Of a stretch of 64,000 bases of DNA, positions 52,807-62,341 are shown piece by piece. Made by a program: the position numbers and the translations under genes. Within the stretch, counting starts at the first letter, position 1, and the number at the start of each line of letters is the position of its first letter. The DNA is from Viridibacterium curvum (GTDB lineage Bacteria > Pseudomonadota > Gammaproteobacteria > Burkholderiales > Rhodocyclaceae), in the NCBI RefSeq assembly GCF_039544165.1, contig NZ_BAABLD010000008.1, positions 1,054,001 through 1,118,000 on the forward strand, in the 5' to 3' direction. A model generated the notes under the pieces. It did no database searches, was not told the origin of the DNA, and was given only the letters and a program-made list of their open reading frames with translations.

Positions 52807-53268
52807 TCAGGGCGCCTTGGGGTACCCGGCGGTGTCGAGCGCGCCGTTCCAGCCGCCTTCCGAGAAGCCTTCGATGGCCTTGCTGCCTATCGTGACGGAG
52901 GGAGCCTGCGGCTCCTTGCTGCCGGTGAGTTTGCCGAGCTGGGCCAGTTGCTCCTTGCTGGTGACGGACTTCTCGCTGAACGGTACCTTGCGCTTCTTGA
53001 GCAGAGCGCGTGCCTTGTCGCAGAGGTCCTTGCAGTCAGGGGCAGTGTAGAGCGTCACGGGGGCGGCTTGCGCGGCCTTGTTGGCCTCGTAGCTGCCTTC
53101 CTGCTGACCTACGGAATTGCTCGGCAGGTTGGGTTTCTCGCTTTTGAGCTCGGGTGGGGGCTGGTCGCCGTAGTGAACCTTGCCGTCCTTGTCGACCCAG
53201 CGATAGACCTGGGCTACCGCAGTCTGCGCGACCATCAGGCAGGTCAGAAGGGCAAGCAATGCTTTCAT
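52807..53268 (-). CDS. DUF4124 / glutaredoxin-like periplasmic protein
   Basis: A 153-residue exported protein with a signal peptide (cut after VAQ, about 20). The DUF4124 domain (VYRWVDKDGKVHYGDQPP) is followed by a glutaredoxin-like fold with VTLYTAPDCKDLCDKAR, a C-x3-C instead of the C-x2-C redox motif, and a SVTIGSKAIEGFSE cis-Pro-type segment. A periplasmic thiol role is likely but not proven. Confidence 0.85.
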   Translation of the reverse strand: MKALLALLTCLMVAQTAVAQVYRWVDKDGKVHYGDQPPPELKSEKPNLPSNSVGQQEGSYEANKAAQAAPVTLYTAPDCKDLCDKARALLKKRKVPFSEKSVTSKEQLAQLGKLTGSKEPQAPSVTIGSKAIEGFSEGGWNGALDTAGYPKAP

Positions 53269-53386
53269 GCAGAAGTCTCCATCAGGCCGGGCGAGAGGAT
53301 GGGCACAAGGCGTTCCAAGCGCACTCTAGCACTGCCGGCAGGCCTGTCGGTAGGCGGGCTGTCCGTCGCGGACTGACGGACCCGCG

Positions 53387-55579
53387 TCAGCTCCGCAGAC
53401 GGAATGTCGCCACCGTTTCGCCGAGCTCTCGTGCTTGCTCGGACAGGCTTGCCGCGGCTGCTGCGGCTTGTTCGACCAGTGCGGCATTCTGCTGCGTCGT
53501 CTCATCGAGGCGAGCAATGGTGCTGACCATCTCCTGAATGCCGCGCGCCTGATCCCGGCTGGAGGACGAAATGTTCGCCACCAGGTTGGAGACGTTTTCG
53601 AAGCTGCTGACGATCTCGGTCATGGTCTGGCCCGCGTCGCTGACAAGGCCCACGCCTTCATCCACCTCTCCCACGCTGGTGGCAATCAATGACTTGATCT
53701 CTTGCGCCGCTGCGGCGCTGCGCTGCGCGAGATTACGCACCTCGGACGCTACCACTGCGAAGCCGCGACCCTGCTCGCCAGCGCGTGCTGCCTCGACAGC
53801 TGCGTTAAGCGCGAGGATATTGGTCTGGAAGGCAATGCTGTCGATGATGGAGATGATGTCGGCAATCTTGCGGCTGGCCCCCTGGATGGCATGCATGGTG
53901 TTGACGACGCGCGCAACCATGGCGCCGCCCCGATGCGCGACGCTATTGCTGTCATTGGCAAGCGTGCTGGCCTGATGCGCATTTTCGGCGTTGCGACTCA
54001 CCGTGGCATTGAGCTCCTCGATGGTCGAGGCGGTCTGCTCAAGGCTGGCGGCCTGTGCCTCCGTGCGTGCGGAGAGGTTGTTGTTGCCGCTGGCGATTTC
54101 GCTGGCGGCCCGGCTAACCAGGTGCGTGGCGTCCTGAATCCCGCTGATCAAGTCACGCAACCGGGCTACGGTGGAATTGGTGTCGTTGCGCAGTTCGCCC
54201 AGCAGGCCATCGTAGTCTCGCGTGATGGTTTGCGTCAGATCGCCGTGTGACATCGCGGAAAGCACCCCCGCAACATCGCGCAGACCGTTCGACACGGCGT
54301 CGAGCAGTGCGTTGAGCCGCTCGGCGTTGTCGCGGAAGAATCCACTCTTGCCTTCCAGATTCAGCCGCTGCGAGAAGTCACCGCGCAATGTTGCCGACAG
54401 CACGCTGTCGAACTCGGCCTCGCTGCGTGCCTCTGCGCTGCGGTCCAGCCACTCGAGCGTGGTCCCCAGACGTTGCCCCTGTCCGTCCATGACCGGGCTT
54501 GCCGACAATTTCAGCACCAGATTTTCTGGGCGCCACTCAGCACTGCGCGTCGTTTGCGCATCAAGCAGGCTTTGGCGCAGCGAGGCATCGGGAATCAGGG
54601 CCGCCAGCGGCTGGCCTATCAGGGATGGCGAACTGCCCTGTTGCGCGCGCATGAGGGTCTGCGACAAGAGGTTTCGTGCAGCTTCGTTGCAGTACGCAAT
54701 GTCGCCCTGTGGGCTGATCAGCATCATGCTGGTCGAGGCATTGTCGAGCGCGTTACGGATGCGCAAGTTCTCCGCGGCGATCGTGCGTTCGGCCTCCAGG
54801 CGTTCACGCAAGGATTGCTGCATGCGTCTCATGGTCGCCAGCACACTGTCCGGCGCCTTCACCGTCTCGACGATCTGATCGTCCAGATGGCCTTGTGCGA
54901 TGCGACTGGCGACGCGGGCGGCATAGGCTGGCTCACCACCCAACATGGCAAACAGCCTGCGCTGGATAAAAATGATGGCAATGACGACCGCGATGACGAC
55001 AACGCAAAGCAGCACGCCCATGCTGGCGTCCAGACTGTCAGCGTGTTGTCGCGCTTCGTTGGCGTCGGCCTCCTGACGTGCCTGAATCAGGTCCCCAGCC
55101 TGTGCCATCGAGGTTTCCAGCTTCTCGAAAGCGGCAATGAATGCAGGGAGTTCAGCCTCGGCCAGACGATCAGATTGACTCGCTGTCTTGACGATGCTGC
55201 GAGCCTTGGCGAGGTAGTCCCGCAAGTCCGGGGCAAGGTCATCAAGGACCTTGCGTATGTCAGCGGGAAGCGGTGCTGCCGCAATGGCCGAGATGGCCTC
55301 GTTGAAGTCCTTGATGTGATCTTCGAGGTCGCTTGCTACGGATTTGAGCGCTTCCGCGTCGCGATTGCGTGCTGACAGCACGGCATTCAGTGCGTCGGCA
55401 CGCAGGGCGTCGTGCATCATGTCGGCCTGCATCTGGTTACGCAGAATGCTCGACGATCCAAGGCTTTTCTCGAGCTCACCGCGCAGGAGCCGCACTCCGT
55501 AAAAGCCCGAACCGCCAGCGACAGCTGCGGCCAGGACAGCAAAGGCCCCAAAGATCAGAATGCTTGTGCGAAAGCGCAT
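53387..55579 (-). CDS. Methyl-accepting chemotaxis protein with PAS domain
   Basis: A 730-residue chemoreceptor: membrane segment 1 (about 7-29), a helical periplasmic sensor (30-188), membrane segment 2 (about 189-210), HAMP, a PAS-like domain (about 270-385, NASTSMMLISPQGDIAYCN), a further HAMP-like region, and the signalling domain with the highly conserved hairpin tip IISIIDSIAFQTNILALNAA. The PAS domain inside the cytoplasmic part suggests energy or redox sensing. No che genes are nearby. The ligand is unknown. Confidence 0.93.
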   Translation of the reverse strand: MRFRTSILIFGAFAVLAAAVAGGSGFYGVRLLRGELEKSLGSSSILRNQMQADMMHDALRADALNAVLSARNRDAEALKSVASDLEDHIKDFNEAISAIAAAPLPADIRKVLDDLAPDLRDYLAKARSIVKTASQSDRLAEAELPAFIAAFEKLETSMAQAGDLIQARQEADANEARQHADSLDASMGVLLCVVVIAVVIAIIFIQRRLFAMLGGEPAYAARVASRIAQGHLDDQIVETVKAPDSVLATMRRMQQSLRERLEAERTIAAENLRIRNALDNASTSMMLISPQGDIAYCNEAARNLLSQTLMRAQQGSSPSLIGQPLAALIPDASLRQSLLDAQTTRSAEWRPENLVLKLSASPVMDGQGQRLGTTLEWLDRSAEARSEAEFDSVLSATLRGDFSQRLNLEGKSGFFRDNAERLNALLDAVSNGLRDVAGVLSAMSHGDLTQTITRDYDGLLGELRNDTNSTVARLRDLISGIQDATHLVSRAASEIASGNNNLSARTEAQAASLEQTASTIEELNATVSRNAENAHQASTLANDSNSVAHRGGAMVARVVNTMHAIQGASRKIADIISIIDSIAFQTNILALNAAVEAARAGEQGRGFAVVASEVRNLAQRSAAAAQEIKSLIATSVGEVDEGVGLVSDAGQTMTEIVSSFENVSNLVANISSSSRDQARGIQEMVSTIARLDETTQQNAALVEQAAAAAASLSEQARELGETVATFRLRS

Positions 55580-55661
55580 GGCGGCCCCCGGCGATAGGTA
55601 TCAGTCGGGGTTTACGGTCGTTTCCTCCAGATCTTGACCCGGCCGCCGTGTCCTGGAGCGC

Positions 55662-57743
55662 TCAACCCTCGGCCGTGACCATCCCGCTATGTCGCAGCAG
55701 CGCATCGACTTGAGGCGCGCGGCCGCGGAAGGCTTTGAACGACTCCAGCGCACTGCGCGAGCCACCAACGCCTAGCACTTCCTTGGCGAAGCGTTCGCCA
55801 GTGGCGCGATCAACGACGCTGCCACGGCTGGCCTGTGCGGCTTCCTCGAAGGCGGCGAAGGCGTCGGCCGACAACACCTCGGCCCACTTGTAGCTGTAGT
55901 AGCCCGCGCTGTAGCCACCCGCGAAGATGTGGCTGAAGCTGTTGGGGAAGCGATGCCAGGCCGGCGGAATGATGACCGACACTTCGGCACGCACTTCGGC
56001 CAGCACGTCAAGCATGCGCTTGTCGCCACCGGGCTGGTAGTCGTGGTGCAGGCGCATGTCGAACAGCGCGAACTCCAGCTGGCGCACGGTCTGCATGCCG
56101 CTCTGGAAGTTCTTCGCTGCGATCATCTTGTCGTAGAGGGCTCGCGGGATTTTTGCGCCCGTTTCGGCATGCGAGGTCATGCCTTGCAGCACATCCCATT
56201 CCCAGCAGAAGTTCTCCATGAACTGGCTGGGCAGTTCGACGGCGTCCCACTCGACGCCTGCGATACCTGACACCGGATACTCCTCGACCTGTGTGAGCAG
56301 GTGGTGCAGGCCGTGGCCGGCTTCGTGGAAGAGGGTGATGACGTCGTCGTGACTGAAGGTCGGGGCTTTGCCATCGACCGGACCGGGGAAGTTGCAGACG
56401 AGGTAGGCGACGGGTGTCTGCAAGCCCGAGCTGATGCGGCGGCGCGTGACGGCGCTATCCATCCAGGCGCCGCCGCGCTTGCTTTCGCGCGCGTAGAGGT
56501 CGAGGTAGAACTGCCCAACCAGCTGGCCCTCACGCTCGATACGGAAGAAGCGCACGTCTTCATGCCACTTGGGCGCTTCGTCGGGCGTGATGCTCACGCC
56601 GTAGAGATTCTCGATCACGCCGAACAGGCCGCGCAGCACGAAGGGCTCGGGGAAGTACTGCTTTACTTCGTGCTCGGAGAAGGCGTAGCGGTCCTGACGC
56701 AGTTTTTCCGACACCCAGGCGGCATCCCAGGGCTGCAGGTCGGCAAGACCCAGACTCAGCGCAAAGTCGCGCAGCTCACGCATGTCGCGCTCGGCAAAGG
56801 GCTTGGCGCGACGGCCGAGGTCGCGCAGGAAGTCCAGCACCTGCTCGGGCGACTCAGCCATTTTGGGGACCACCGAGACTTCTGCGTAGTTGCGGTAGCC
56901 AAGCATCTGTGCAGCCTCGTTGCGCAAGGCGAGGATGCGGTCGATGTTGGGCGCGTTGTCCCACTCGGGGTGTGTTGTCGGGCTGACGCCGTCGGAGGCG
57001 AATTCCGAAGCCCGCGTGGCGTAGGCGCGGTAAAGGGTCTCGCGCAGACTGCGGTCGTCAGCGTATTGCAGCACCGGCAGATAGGACGGCATGTGCAGCG
57101 TAAACAGCCAGCCCTGCTTGCCGGCCTTGTCTGCTGCGGCTTTAGCCGCAGCCAGCGCGTCGCCGGGGATGCCGGCGACCTGCGCGGCGTCGGTCACCAG
57201 CCAGCTGAAATCGTTGGTGGCGTCGAGCACGTTTTCCGAGAATTTGGCTGCGAGGCTGGCCTGCTCTTCGGCAATGGCCTGGAAGCGCGGTTTCTGGTCG
57301 TCAGCCAGTTCGGCGCCAGACAGGCGGAAATCGCGCACTTCGTTGTCGATGATGCGACGGCGTACGGGGCTGAGGCTGTCGTAGGCGGCGCTGTCGCGCA
57401 GCGCCTTGTAGCGCGAGAACAGCTTGAGGTTCTGGCCCAGCTCGGCGTAGTAGCGCGATACCTCGGGCAGCTGGGCGTTGTAGGCCTCACGCCATTCGGG
57501 CGTGTCCATCACGCTGTGCAAGTGGCCCACTACCCCCCAGGCCCTTGAGAAACGCTCGCCCGCATCGACCAGTGGGGCTACGAAGCTGTCCCAGTCCGGC
57601 GTTTCCGTGCCGCTTTCCAGCTTGGCCACGAGGGCGCGGTTTTCGGCCAGCAGCTGCTGGACGGCGGGGGCGACATGTTCCGGGGAAACCGCGTCGAACA
57701 GCGGCAGGCCATGGGTTTGCAGCAGGGGATTGGGGGTGCTCAT
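55662..57743 (-). CDS. prlC: Oligopeptidase A (M3 metallopeptidase)
   Basis: A 693-residue cytosolic zinc peptidase that degrades short peptides. The zinc site is FHEAGHGLHH with the downstream third ligand in GVEWDAVELPSQFMENFCWE. The length and the C-terminal GGSRSALESFKAFRGRAP fit the M3A OpdA/PrlC type. The ATG at 57743 opens the domain; the frame upstream is longer but non-conserved. Confidence 0.94.
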   Translation of the reverse strand: MSTPNPLLQTHGLPLFDAVSPEHVAPAVQQLLAENRALVAKLESGTETPDWDSFVAPLVDAGERFSRAWGVVGHLHSVMDTPEWREAYNAQLPEVSRYYAELGQNLKLFSRYKALRDSAAYDSLSPVRRRIIDNEVRDFRLSGAELADDQKPRFQAIAEEQASLAAKFSENVLDATNDFSWLVTDAAQVAGIPGDALAAAKAAADKAGKQGWLFTLHMPSYLPVLQYADDRSLRETLYRAYATRASEFASDGVSPTTHPEWDNAPNIDRILALRNEAAQMLGYRNYAEVSVVPKMAESPEQVLDFLRDLGRRAKPFAERDMRELRDFALSLGLADLQPWDAAWVSEKLRQDRYAFSEHEVKQYFPEPFVLRGLFGVIENLYGVSITPDEAPKWHEDVRFFRIEREGQLVGQFYLDLYARESKRGGAWMDSAVTRRRISSGLQTPVAYLVCNFPGPVDGKAPTFSHDDVITLFHEAGHGLHHLLTQVEEYPVSGIAGVEWDAVELPSQFMENFCWEWDVLQGMTSHAETGAKIPRALYDKMIAAKNFQSGMQTVRQLEFALFDMRLHHDYQPGGDKRMLDVLAEVRAEVSVIIPPAWHRFPNSFSHIFAGGYSAGYYSYKWAEVLSADAFAAFEEAAQASRGSVVDRATGERFAKEVLGVGGSRSALESFKAFRGRAPQVDALLRHSGMVTAEG

Positions 57744-57849
57744 CGGGGTTTTTGCTTCCGTACGTCGTCTGATGGGAGTGTCGACTGAAGTTACACGGCC
57801 CGCCTGCCGAAAACAACCAATTGAAGCGATAGCCATTGAGGGGTGAAAC

Positions 57850-58716
57850 ATGGAAACCACGACTACGACAAGCGATCGCCGCGCGCAGTTCTCGGCGGAC
57901 CTGGAGCGCGAACTGGCCAGTGGCGAGCTGGTCTTCCCGACCAGCATGCAGGCTGCCGTGAAGATTCGCCGTGCGCTGGACGAGGACGATGCCAGCATCG
58001 CCACCGTTGCCCGCACGATAGGGCTGGAGCCGGTGTTGTCGGTCAAGATGCTACGTATGGCCAATTCGGCTTTCTACAACCCTGATGGCCACCAGGTGAC
58101 CGATGTGCATCGTGCCCTGATGCGCATCGGCATGAGCAATGCCCGCGTGATGGCACTGGCCGTCATCGGCGACCAGATGGCGACCGCCACCGAGTTCGCA
58201 CCGGTCTGGCGGCTTGCTGAGCAGCTGTGGCGGCATACGCTGGACGTCGCGGCGCTGTCTTACGCCATTGCCTTGCAGCTCGACGATGTCTCGCCCGACA
58301 CTGCCCTGCTTGCCGGCATGGTGCATGACATCGGTCAGTTCTACCTGCTGTCGCGCGTGCATGCGTACCCGGAGCTGCTTGAAGAGCAGAACGAGATGTC
58401 CGAATTCATCCTGCACTGGCAACAGCGCGTCGGCCAGCAGGTGCTGGCCGCTTTCGGCACCCCGGAGATCATCGTGCATGCGCTGGACGAGCAGGAAAAT
58501 CCGAGCGGTGAGTGGCCGCCCAGCCGCCTCTCGGACGTGATCTACCTCGCCAACAGTGCTGCCGGCACACCGAACCCTTTCAGCATCCTGTCGCTGGAGC
58601 AGCAGATCGTGATGCGTCAGGAGGCATTCAAGAACGTCGACCGCGCCGTGGTCAATCGCCTGCTCGACGAAGCCCGAGTGCAGCGTGCACAGGCCCTGGC
58701 GATGCTGACGGCCTGA
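57850..58716 (+). CDS. HDOD domain protein
   Basis: A 288-residue signalling protein with one HDOD domain (about 25-230), a relative of HD phosphohydrolases without full metal residues. LPxxP-type pattern LVFPTSMQAAVKI at the start and SVKMLRMANSAFYNPDG, then LAGMVHDIGQFYLL, are family features. HDOD proteins tend to act with c-di-GMP and two-component networks; two such genes, GGDEF and EAL, are in this window. GAGGGGTGAA lies before the ATG. Confidence 0.88.
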   Translation: METTTTTSDRRAQFSADLERELASGELVFPTSMQAAVKIRRALDEDDASIATVARTIGLEPVLSVKMLRMANSAFYNPDGHQVTDVHRALMRIGMSNARVMALAVIGDQMATATEFAPVWRLAEQLWRHTLDVAALSYAIALQLDDVSPDTALLAGMVHDIGQFYLLSRVHAYPELLEEQNEMSEFILHWQQRVGQQVLAAFGTPEIIVHALDEQENPSGEWPPSRLSDVIYLANSAAGTPNPFSILSLEQQIVMRQEAFKNVDRAVVNRLLDEARVQRAQALAMLTA

Positions 58717-58731
58717 TCTCTCAGCGAGTAG

Positions 58732-58799
58732 CTTGGGCTGAGCAAAGCGAAGCCCAAGGTGTGGCGTTGGAAGTGTTGGGCTTTCTGCGTCGGCCCAAC
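58732..58799. repeat. REP-like paired palindromes
   Basis: Two hairpins in a 68-base stretch: CTTGGGCT/AGCCCAAG (58732-58739 with 58751-58758) and GTTGGGC/GCCCAAC (58775-58781 with 58793-58799). The TTGGGCT...AGCCCAA theme repeats and resembles intergenic REP-type elements of proteobacteria. It lies between the convergent HDOD and TPR genes, 15 bases after the HDOD stop. Confidence 0.6.
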
Positions 58800-58814
58800 C
58801 TATGCACCAATCTC

Positions 58815-59297
58815 TCAGTAGTACCGGTTCTGCCGTCCCGCTTGCCAATCGGCAATCGACTTCTTGAGCGTCGCATGTTCCTCGCAGCGCGACTTGCACA
58901 GTGAGGCCAGCGCTTCGAGGTGTTCGCGCGCCTTGTCGGGTTTGCCGGCCATCAGCCAGGCTTCACCGACGTACTCATGCGCACCGAGGTGGGCGGGGTT
59001 GATCTTCAATGCCGTGCCATAGGCCTTGAAGGCTTCGTCCAGCTTGCGATTGCGCCTATAGCTGTAGCCCAGCCAGTTCCAGGCGTCGGCATTGCGCGGT
59101 TCGCGCGTCACGATGCCGTTGAAGATGCTGATCGCATTCGCCCAGTCCTTGCGCTCGATGGCGGCGCGGCCCGCAGCGAATTCGGTTTTCGACACATCGG
59201 TCGAGTTGGCGGGGGGCTCATTGCTGCCGGCAGCCCAGGCGGTGCTGGCGAGGCAGAGGGTGATGCTGCAGACGAGGCAGCGCAGGCTGTGCGACAT
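58815..59297 (-). CDS. Exported TPR-repeat protein
   Basis: A 160-residue protein with a signal peptide (cut near residue 22, STAWA). It contains two to three TPR units (AISIFNGIVTREPRNADAWN, AFKAYGTALKINPAHLGAHE) and a cysteine pair near the C-terminus (CKSRC). A periplasmic scaffold role is possible; partners are unknown. The ATG at 59297 has GGAGC before it. Confidence 0.84.
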   Translation of the reverse strand: MSHSLRCLVCSITLCLASTAWAAGSNEPPANSTDVSKTEFAAGRAAIERKDWANAISIFNGIVTREPRNADAWNWLGYSYRRNRKLDEAFKAYGTALKINPAHLGAHEYVGEAWLMAGKPDKAREHLEALASLCKSRCEEHATLKKSIADWQAGRQNRYY

Positions 59298-59337
59298 GAT
59301 GGAAGCTCCGTAGGCCATTGGCCCGCAGAGCTTACGC

Positions 59338-60441
59338 CTACAGCTTGTCGATGGCGACGGGCTTGCCCGTGTGGTAACCCTGGATCAGCTGGAAGCCCAG
59401 GTCGCGGCAGGCGGCGGCTTCCTCTTCGCGTTCCACGCCTTCGGCGAGCGGGGCCGAGCCCAGGTCCAGCACCAGTTTGACAAGGTCACCGACGACCCGC
59501 CGCTTGCGCTCGCTGGCGCAGTCGATGTCGTGGATCAGGCCCATGTCGAACTTGACGAAGTGGGCCGGGGCCTCGCTGAGCTCGACCAGACGGGCCTGCC
59601 CGGCGCCGAAATCGTCGTAGGCGAAGCGCACGCCGATATCGAGCAGACGTGCCGTCAGCTCGCGCAGATGTTCGGGCACTGTGACGGCAGTTTCGTGGAT
59701 CTCGATGATCAGGTCGAGGTCGGGCAGCTCCTGGCGCAGCTTGATCAGTGAGTCGAAGAAGGCCTTGCTGAAGGTTTCCTTGGGGTGCGTGTTGGCGAAC
59801 AGGGGCAGGCCGGGCAGGCGGGCCGAAGCGCGGGCGATGCCGAACTTGCGGAACGCTGCACTGAGCTCGGTTTCGCGTCCCAAGGCGCCGGCCAGTTCGA
59901 ACAGGCGAAGCGGTGAGGCTGGCAACAGCGGATGATTGGCGCGACCCAGCAGCTCGTATGCGAAGACTTCGTAGCCGTCGGCGAGCACGATGGGCTGCGC
60001 GGCGCCGGACATGCCGTGGCCATCGAGCAGTTGCAGGAACTCGGTTTCGTTGGGGATGAAGTGCTCGGAAAGCGCGGTGTCCATGGGGATCAGCATCGTG
60101 CGCTGTTCGGAGGCCACCTGCTTTGCGGCGATCTGCGCCGTGCGGTGGCGCAGGCGGAATTCGGCAGTGCCAAAGTGCACGATATCGCCATCCTTGAGCA
60201 GACAGGAGCCTTCGACACGTGTGCGATTGACGAAGCTGCCGTTGGTGCTGTTGAGGTCGGTGATGCGCAGCTGCCCGCTGATGTCACCCGTCAGTGTGGC
60301 GTGGTGCCGGCTGAGGCTGGGTGAGGCGACGGTCAGGTCGTTGTCGGCATCACGCCCGACGCGGAACGGCCAGTGTGAGACAGCGTGCTCGGTACGCGTA
60401 CCGTTCGCGTTGACGGATTCAAGGATCCACGGGCTGTCCAA
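59338..60441 (-). CDS. FHA domain fused to EAL c-di-GMP phosphodiesterase
   Basis: A 367-residue cytoplasmic protein. The N-terminal FHA fold has FRVGR (26-30), SLSRHHATL (42-50) and STNGSF (65-70), the full phosphothreonine-binding set. The EAL domain begins near 145: Glu163 in YELLGR, Asn217, Glu247, Asp276-Asp277 (YDDFGAG), Lys297, Glu334 and Gln354 are all in place, so it should hydrolyse c-di-GMP. An FHA-EAL architecture links Thr-phosphorylation to c-di-GMP turnover. Confidence 0.9.
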   Translation of the reverse strand: MDSPWILESVNANGTRTEHAVSHWPFRVGRDADNDLTVASPSLSRHHATLTGDISGQLRITDLNSTNGSFVNRTRVEGSCLLKDGDIVHFGTAEFRLRHRTAQIAAKQVASEQRTMLIPMDTALSEHFIPNETEFLQLLDGHGMSGAAQPIVLADGYEVFAYELLGRANHPLLPASPLRLFELAGALGRETELSAAFRKFGIARASARLPGLPLFANTHPKETFSKAFFDSLIKLRQELPDLDLIIEIHETAVTVPEHLRELTARLLDIGVRFAYDDFGAGQARLVELSEAPAHFVKFDMGLIHDIDCASERKRRVVGDLVKLVLDLGSAPLAEGVEREEEAAACRDLGFQLIQGYHTGKPVAIDKL

Positions 60442-60570
60442 ACTCTGCTCCCGGCTTTTGTCGGTTTCGTTTTCAATGATATGGCAGCCGGGAACGGCTG
60501 CCCATCAGAAACTTTCGGCAGTTTGGAGCGCTGACTTTAAGGCGGCCAGTCAGTTGGCGCTATAAAGCCG

Positions 60571-61008
60571 TCACAAGCCGCTGGGGGAAGGAGCTGATTG
60601 TGTGTCTGCGGGAAGGTCTTTACGCGCAAGGCATTGCACGCGGCGCGAAGGGTAACGGCGGTTTTCTTCCGCAGTGGTTTTCTCGCAATCCTTGCGCTCC
60701 AGGTAGGACGCTTCAAGGATTGGCGCGCGTCGATCCGTGCTGCTGACGTAGGGCGCAGTCAGACTCGTGACGTAGGGAAGGCTCGCGCTCGTTGCATTGC
60801 AGCGGATCGTACCGCTGTAAAAGTTGCTGGCGATTTCGTTGGCCAGATAGCGGCAGCCGCCTACGTGCGGAAAGACTATCTCGGTTCTGATCAGTCCATC
60901 GGTGGAGCTGTGCTGGAAGAAGCGTCCCTCAATAACAGGCGGAGGCTTTGTGGCACATCCACCCAGACTCAGGCCAGCGAGGAGGAATGCTGCTATGTGC
61001 CTGGGCAT
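60571..61008 (-). CDS. Putative lipoprotein of unknown function
   Basis: A 145-residue protein with a lipoprotein signal (LSLGGC, Cys18). The mature part has four more cysteines. No family recognised. It follows purC by 13 bases on the same strand, so it is probably co-transcribed. Confidence 0.72.
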   Translation of the reverse strand: MPRHIAAFLLAGLSLGGCATKPPPVIEGRFFQHSSTDGLIRTEIVFPHVGGCRYLANEIASNFYSGTIRCNATSASLPYVTSLTAPYVSSTDRRAPILEASYLERKDCEKTTAEENRRYPSRRVQCLARKDLPADTQSAPSPSGL

Positions 61009-61021
61009 GGCGGGTCTTGTC

Positions 61022-61912
61022 TCAGAGAGCCTTGCCGGTCAGGCGCTCATAGGCCTCGACGTACTTGGCGCTGGTGCGTGCGACGACTTCTTCGGGCAGG
61101 ACGGGGCCGGGGGCGGTCTTGTTCCAGTCCAGGGTCTCAAGGTAGTCGCGCACGTACTGCTTGTCGTAGGACGGCGGCGAGATGCCTTCGGCGTAGCTGT
61201 CAGCGGGCCAGAAGCGCGATGAGTCTGGCGTCAGGGCTTCGTCGATGATGTGCAGGGTGCCGGCAGCGTCGAGACCGAACTCGAACTTGGTGTCGGCAAT
61301 GATGATGCCGCGCGTGGCGGCGTAGTCGCGCGCCTCAGAGTACAGACGGATGGCGGCGTCGCTGACCTCCTTCGCACGTGCGTCACCAAGCAGGGCGGCG
61401 CATTGCGCGAAGTCGATGTTCTCGTCGTGGGTGCCCATCTCGGCCTTGGTCGAGGGCGTGAAAAGCGGCTGTTCGAGCTTGGCGGCCTGCTTGAGGCCGG
61501 CTGGCAGGGTGTGGCCGCAGACCTTGCCGGTGGCGAGGTAGTCCTTCCAGCCACCGCCGATGATGTAACCGCGCACGACGGCTTCGACGGGCAGGGGCTT
61601 GAGGCGTTTGACGACCAGCGCACGACCGGCGACCTGGTCGCGCTCGCTGGCCGACACCACGTCTTCAGGCGCGATGCCGGTGAGCTGGTTCGGCAGCACG
61701 TGAGCGAGCTTGTCGAACCAGAACAGGGCGGTCTGCGTGAGCACCTCACCCTTGCGCGGGATGGGGTTGGGCAGGATCACGTCGAAGGCCGAGAGGCGGT
61801 CTGAGGTGACGATGAGCAGCTTTTCCGCGTCGATCGCATAGATATCGCGCACCTTGCCGCGCCCGAGCAGTTGCAGGCTGGTGATGGTCGATTCGAAAAG
61901 GGGCTTGCTCAT
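61022..61912 (-). CDS. purC: Phosphoribosylaminoimidazole-succinocarboxamide synthase
   Basis: A 296-residue enzyme of de novo purine synthesis, joining CAIR and aspartate to SAICAR. GRGKVRDIYAIDAEKLLIV near the start and VVRGYIIGGGWKDYLATGK in the middle are family signatures, as is the DTKFEFGLD metal site. The ATG at 61912 starts the domain. It lies 70 bases downstream of yggX. Confidence 0.96.
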   Translation of the reverse strand: MSKPLFESTITSLQLLGRGKVRDIYAIDAEKLLIVTSDRLSAFDVILPNPIPRKGEVLTQTALFWFDKLAHVLPNQLTGIAPEDVVSASERDQVAGRALVVKRLKPLPVEAVVRGYIIGGGWKDYLATGKVCGHTLPAGLKQAAKLEQPLFTPSTKAEMGTHDENIDFAQCAALLGDARAKEVSDAAIRLYSEARDYAATRGIIIADTKFEFGLDAAGTLHIIDEALTPDSSRFWPADSYAEGISPPSYDKQYVRDYLETLDWNKTAPGPVLPEEVVARTSAKYVEAYERLTGKAL

Positions 61913-61922
61913 GGGGGACTCC

Positions 61923-61955
61923 GGAAAAATGAAGAGGCCGTCACGCGGACGGCCT
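61923..61955 (-). terminator. Terminator-like hairpin between yggX and purC
   Basis: AGGCCGTC/GACGGCCT (61935-61942 with 61948-61955); on the minus strand it is followed by CTTCATTTTTC. A moderate terminator or attenuator ahead of purC. Confidence 0.55.
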
Positions 61956-61982
61956 GCCGGCAATTCTAACGCTTGCGACGCG

Positions 61983-62255
61983 TCAATTGGCGGGCGGCAC
62001 GTAGCCTTGCGCCGCGTCAGCCCCCGCGCCGAAGAAGTGACGATCCATCTGTTCCATCAGGTACTTGCGCGCCTTGGGATCCATCATGTTGAGACGATTT
62101 TCGTTGATCAGCATGGTCTGGTGCTTGATCCAGCCGGCCCAGGCCTCTTTCGAGACATTTTCGAAGATCTTCTTGCCCAGTTCGCCGGGCACGGGGGGGA
62201 AGTCGAGACCCTCGGCTTCAGTGCCGAGTTTGATGCATTGAACGGTGCGGGCCAT
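61983..62255 (-). CDS. yggX: Fe(2+)-trafficking protein YggX
   Basis: A 90-residue small cytosolic protein beginning MARTVQCIKLG with conserved Cys7 and the block WAGWIKHQTMLINENRLN. YggX protects Fe-S enzymes against oxidative damage in enterobacteria. It lies upstream of purC, separated by a hairpin. Confidence 0.96.
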   Translation of the reverse strand: MARTVQCIKLGTEAEGLDFPPVPGELGKKIFENVSKEAWAGWIKHQTMLINENRLNMMDPKARKYLMEQMDRHFFGAGADAAQGYVPPAN

Positions 62256-62341
62256 GGGGTAACAATCCTGAAAGTGGTAAAGCTGGCTGCAGTGATTTTA
62301 CCCCGCCAGCGCCCGGCGTGCGTTCCTGCCCTGGGGATGCC

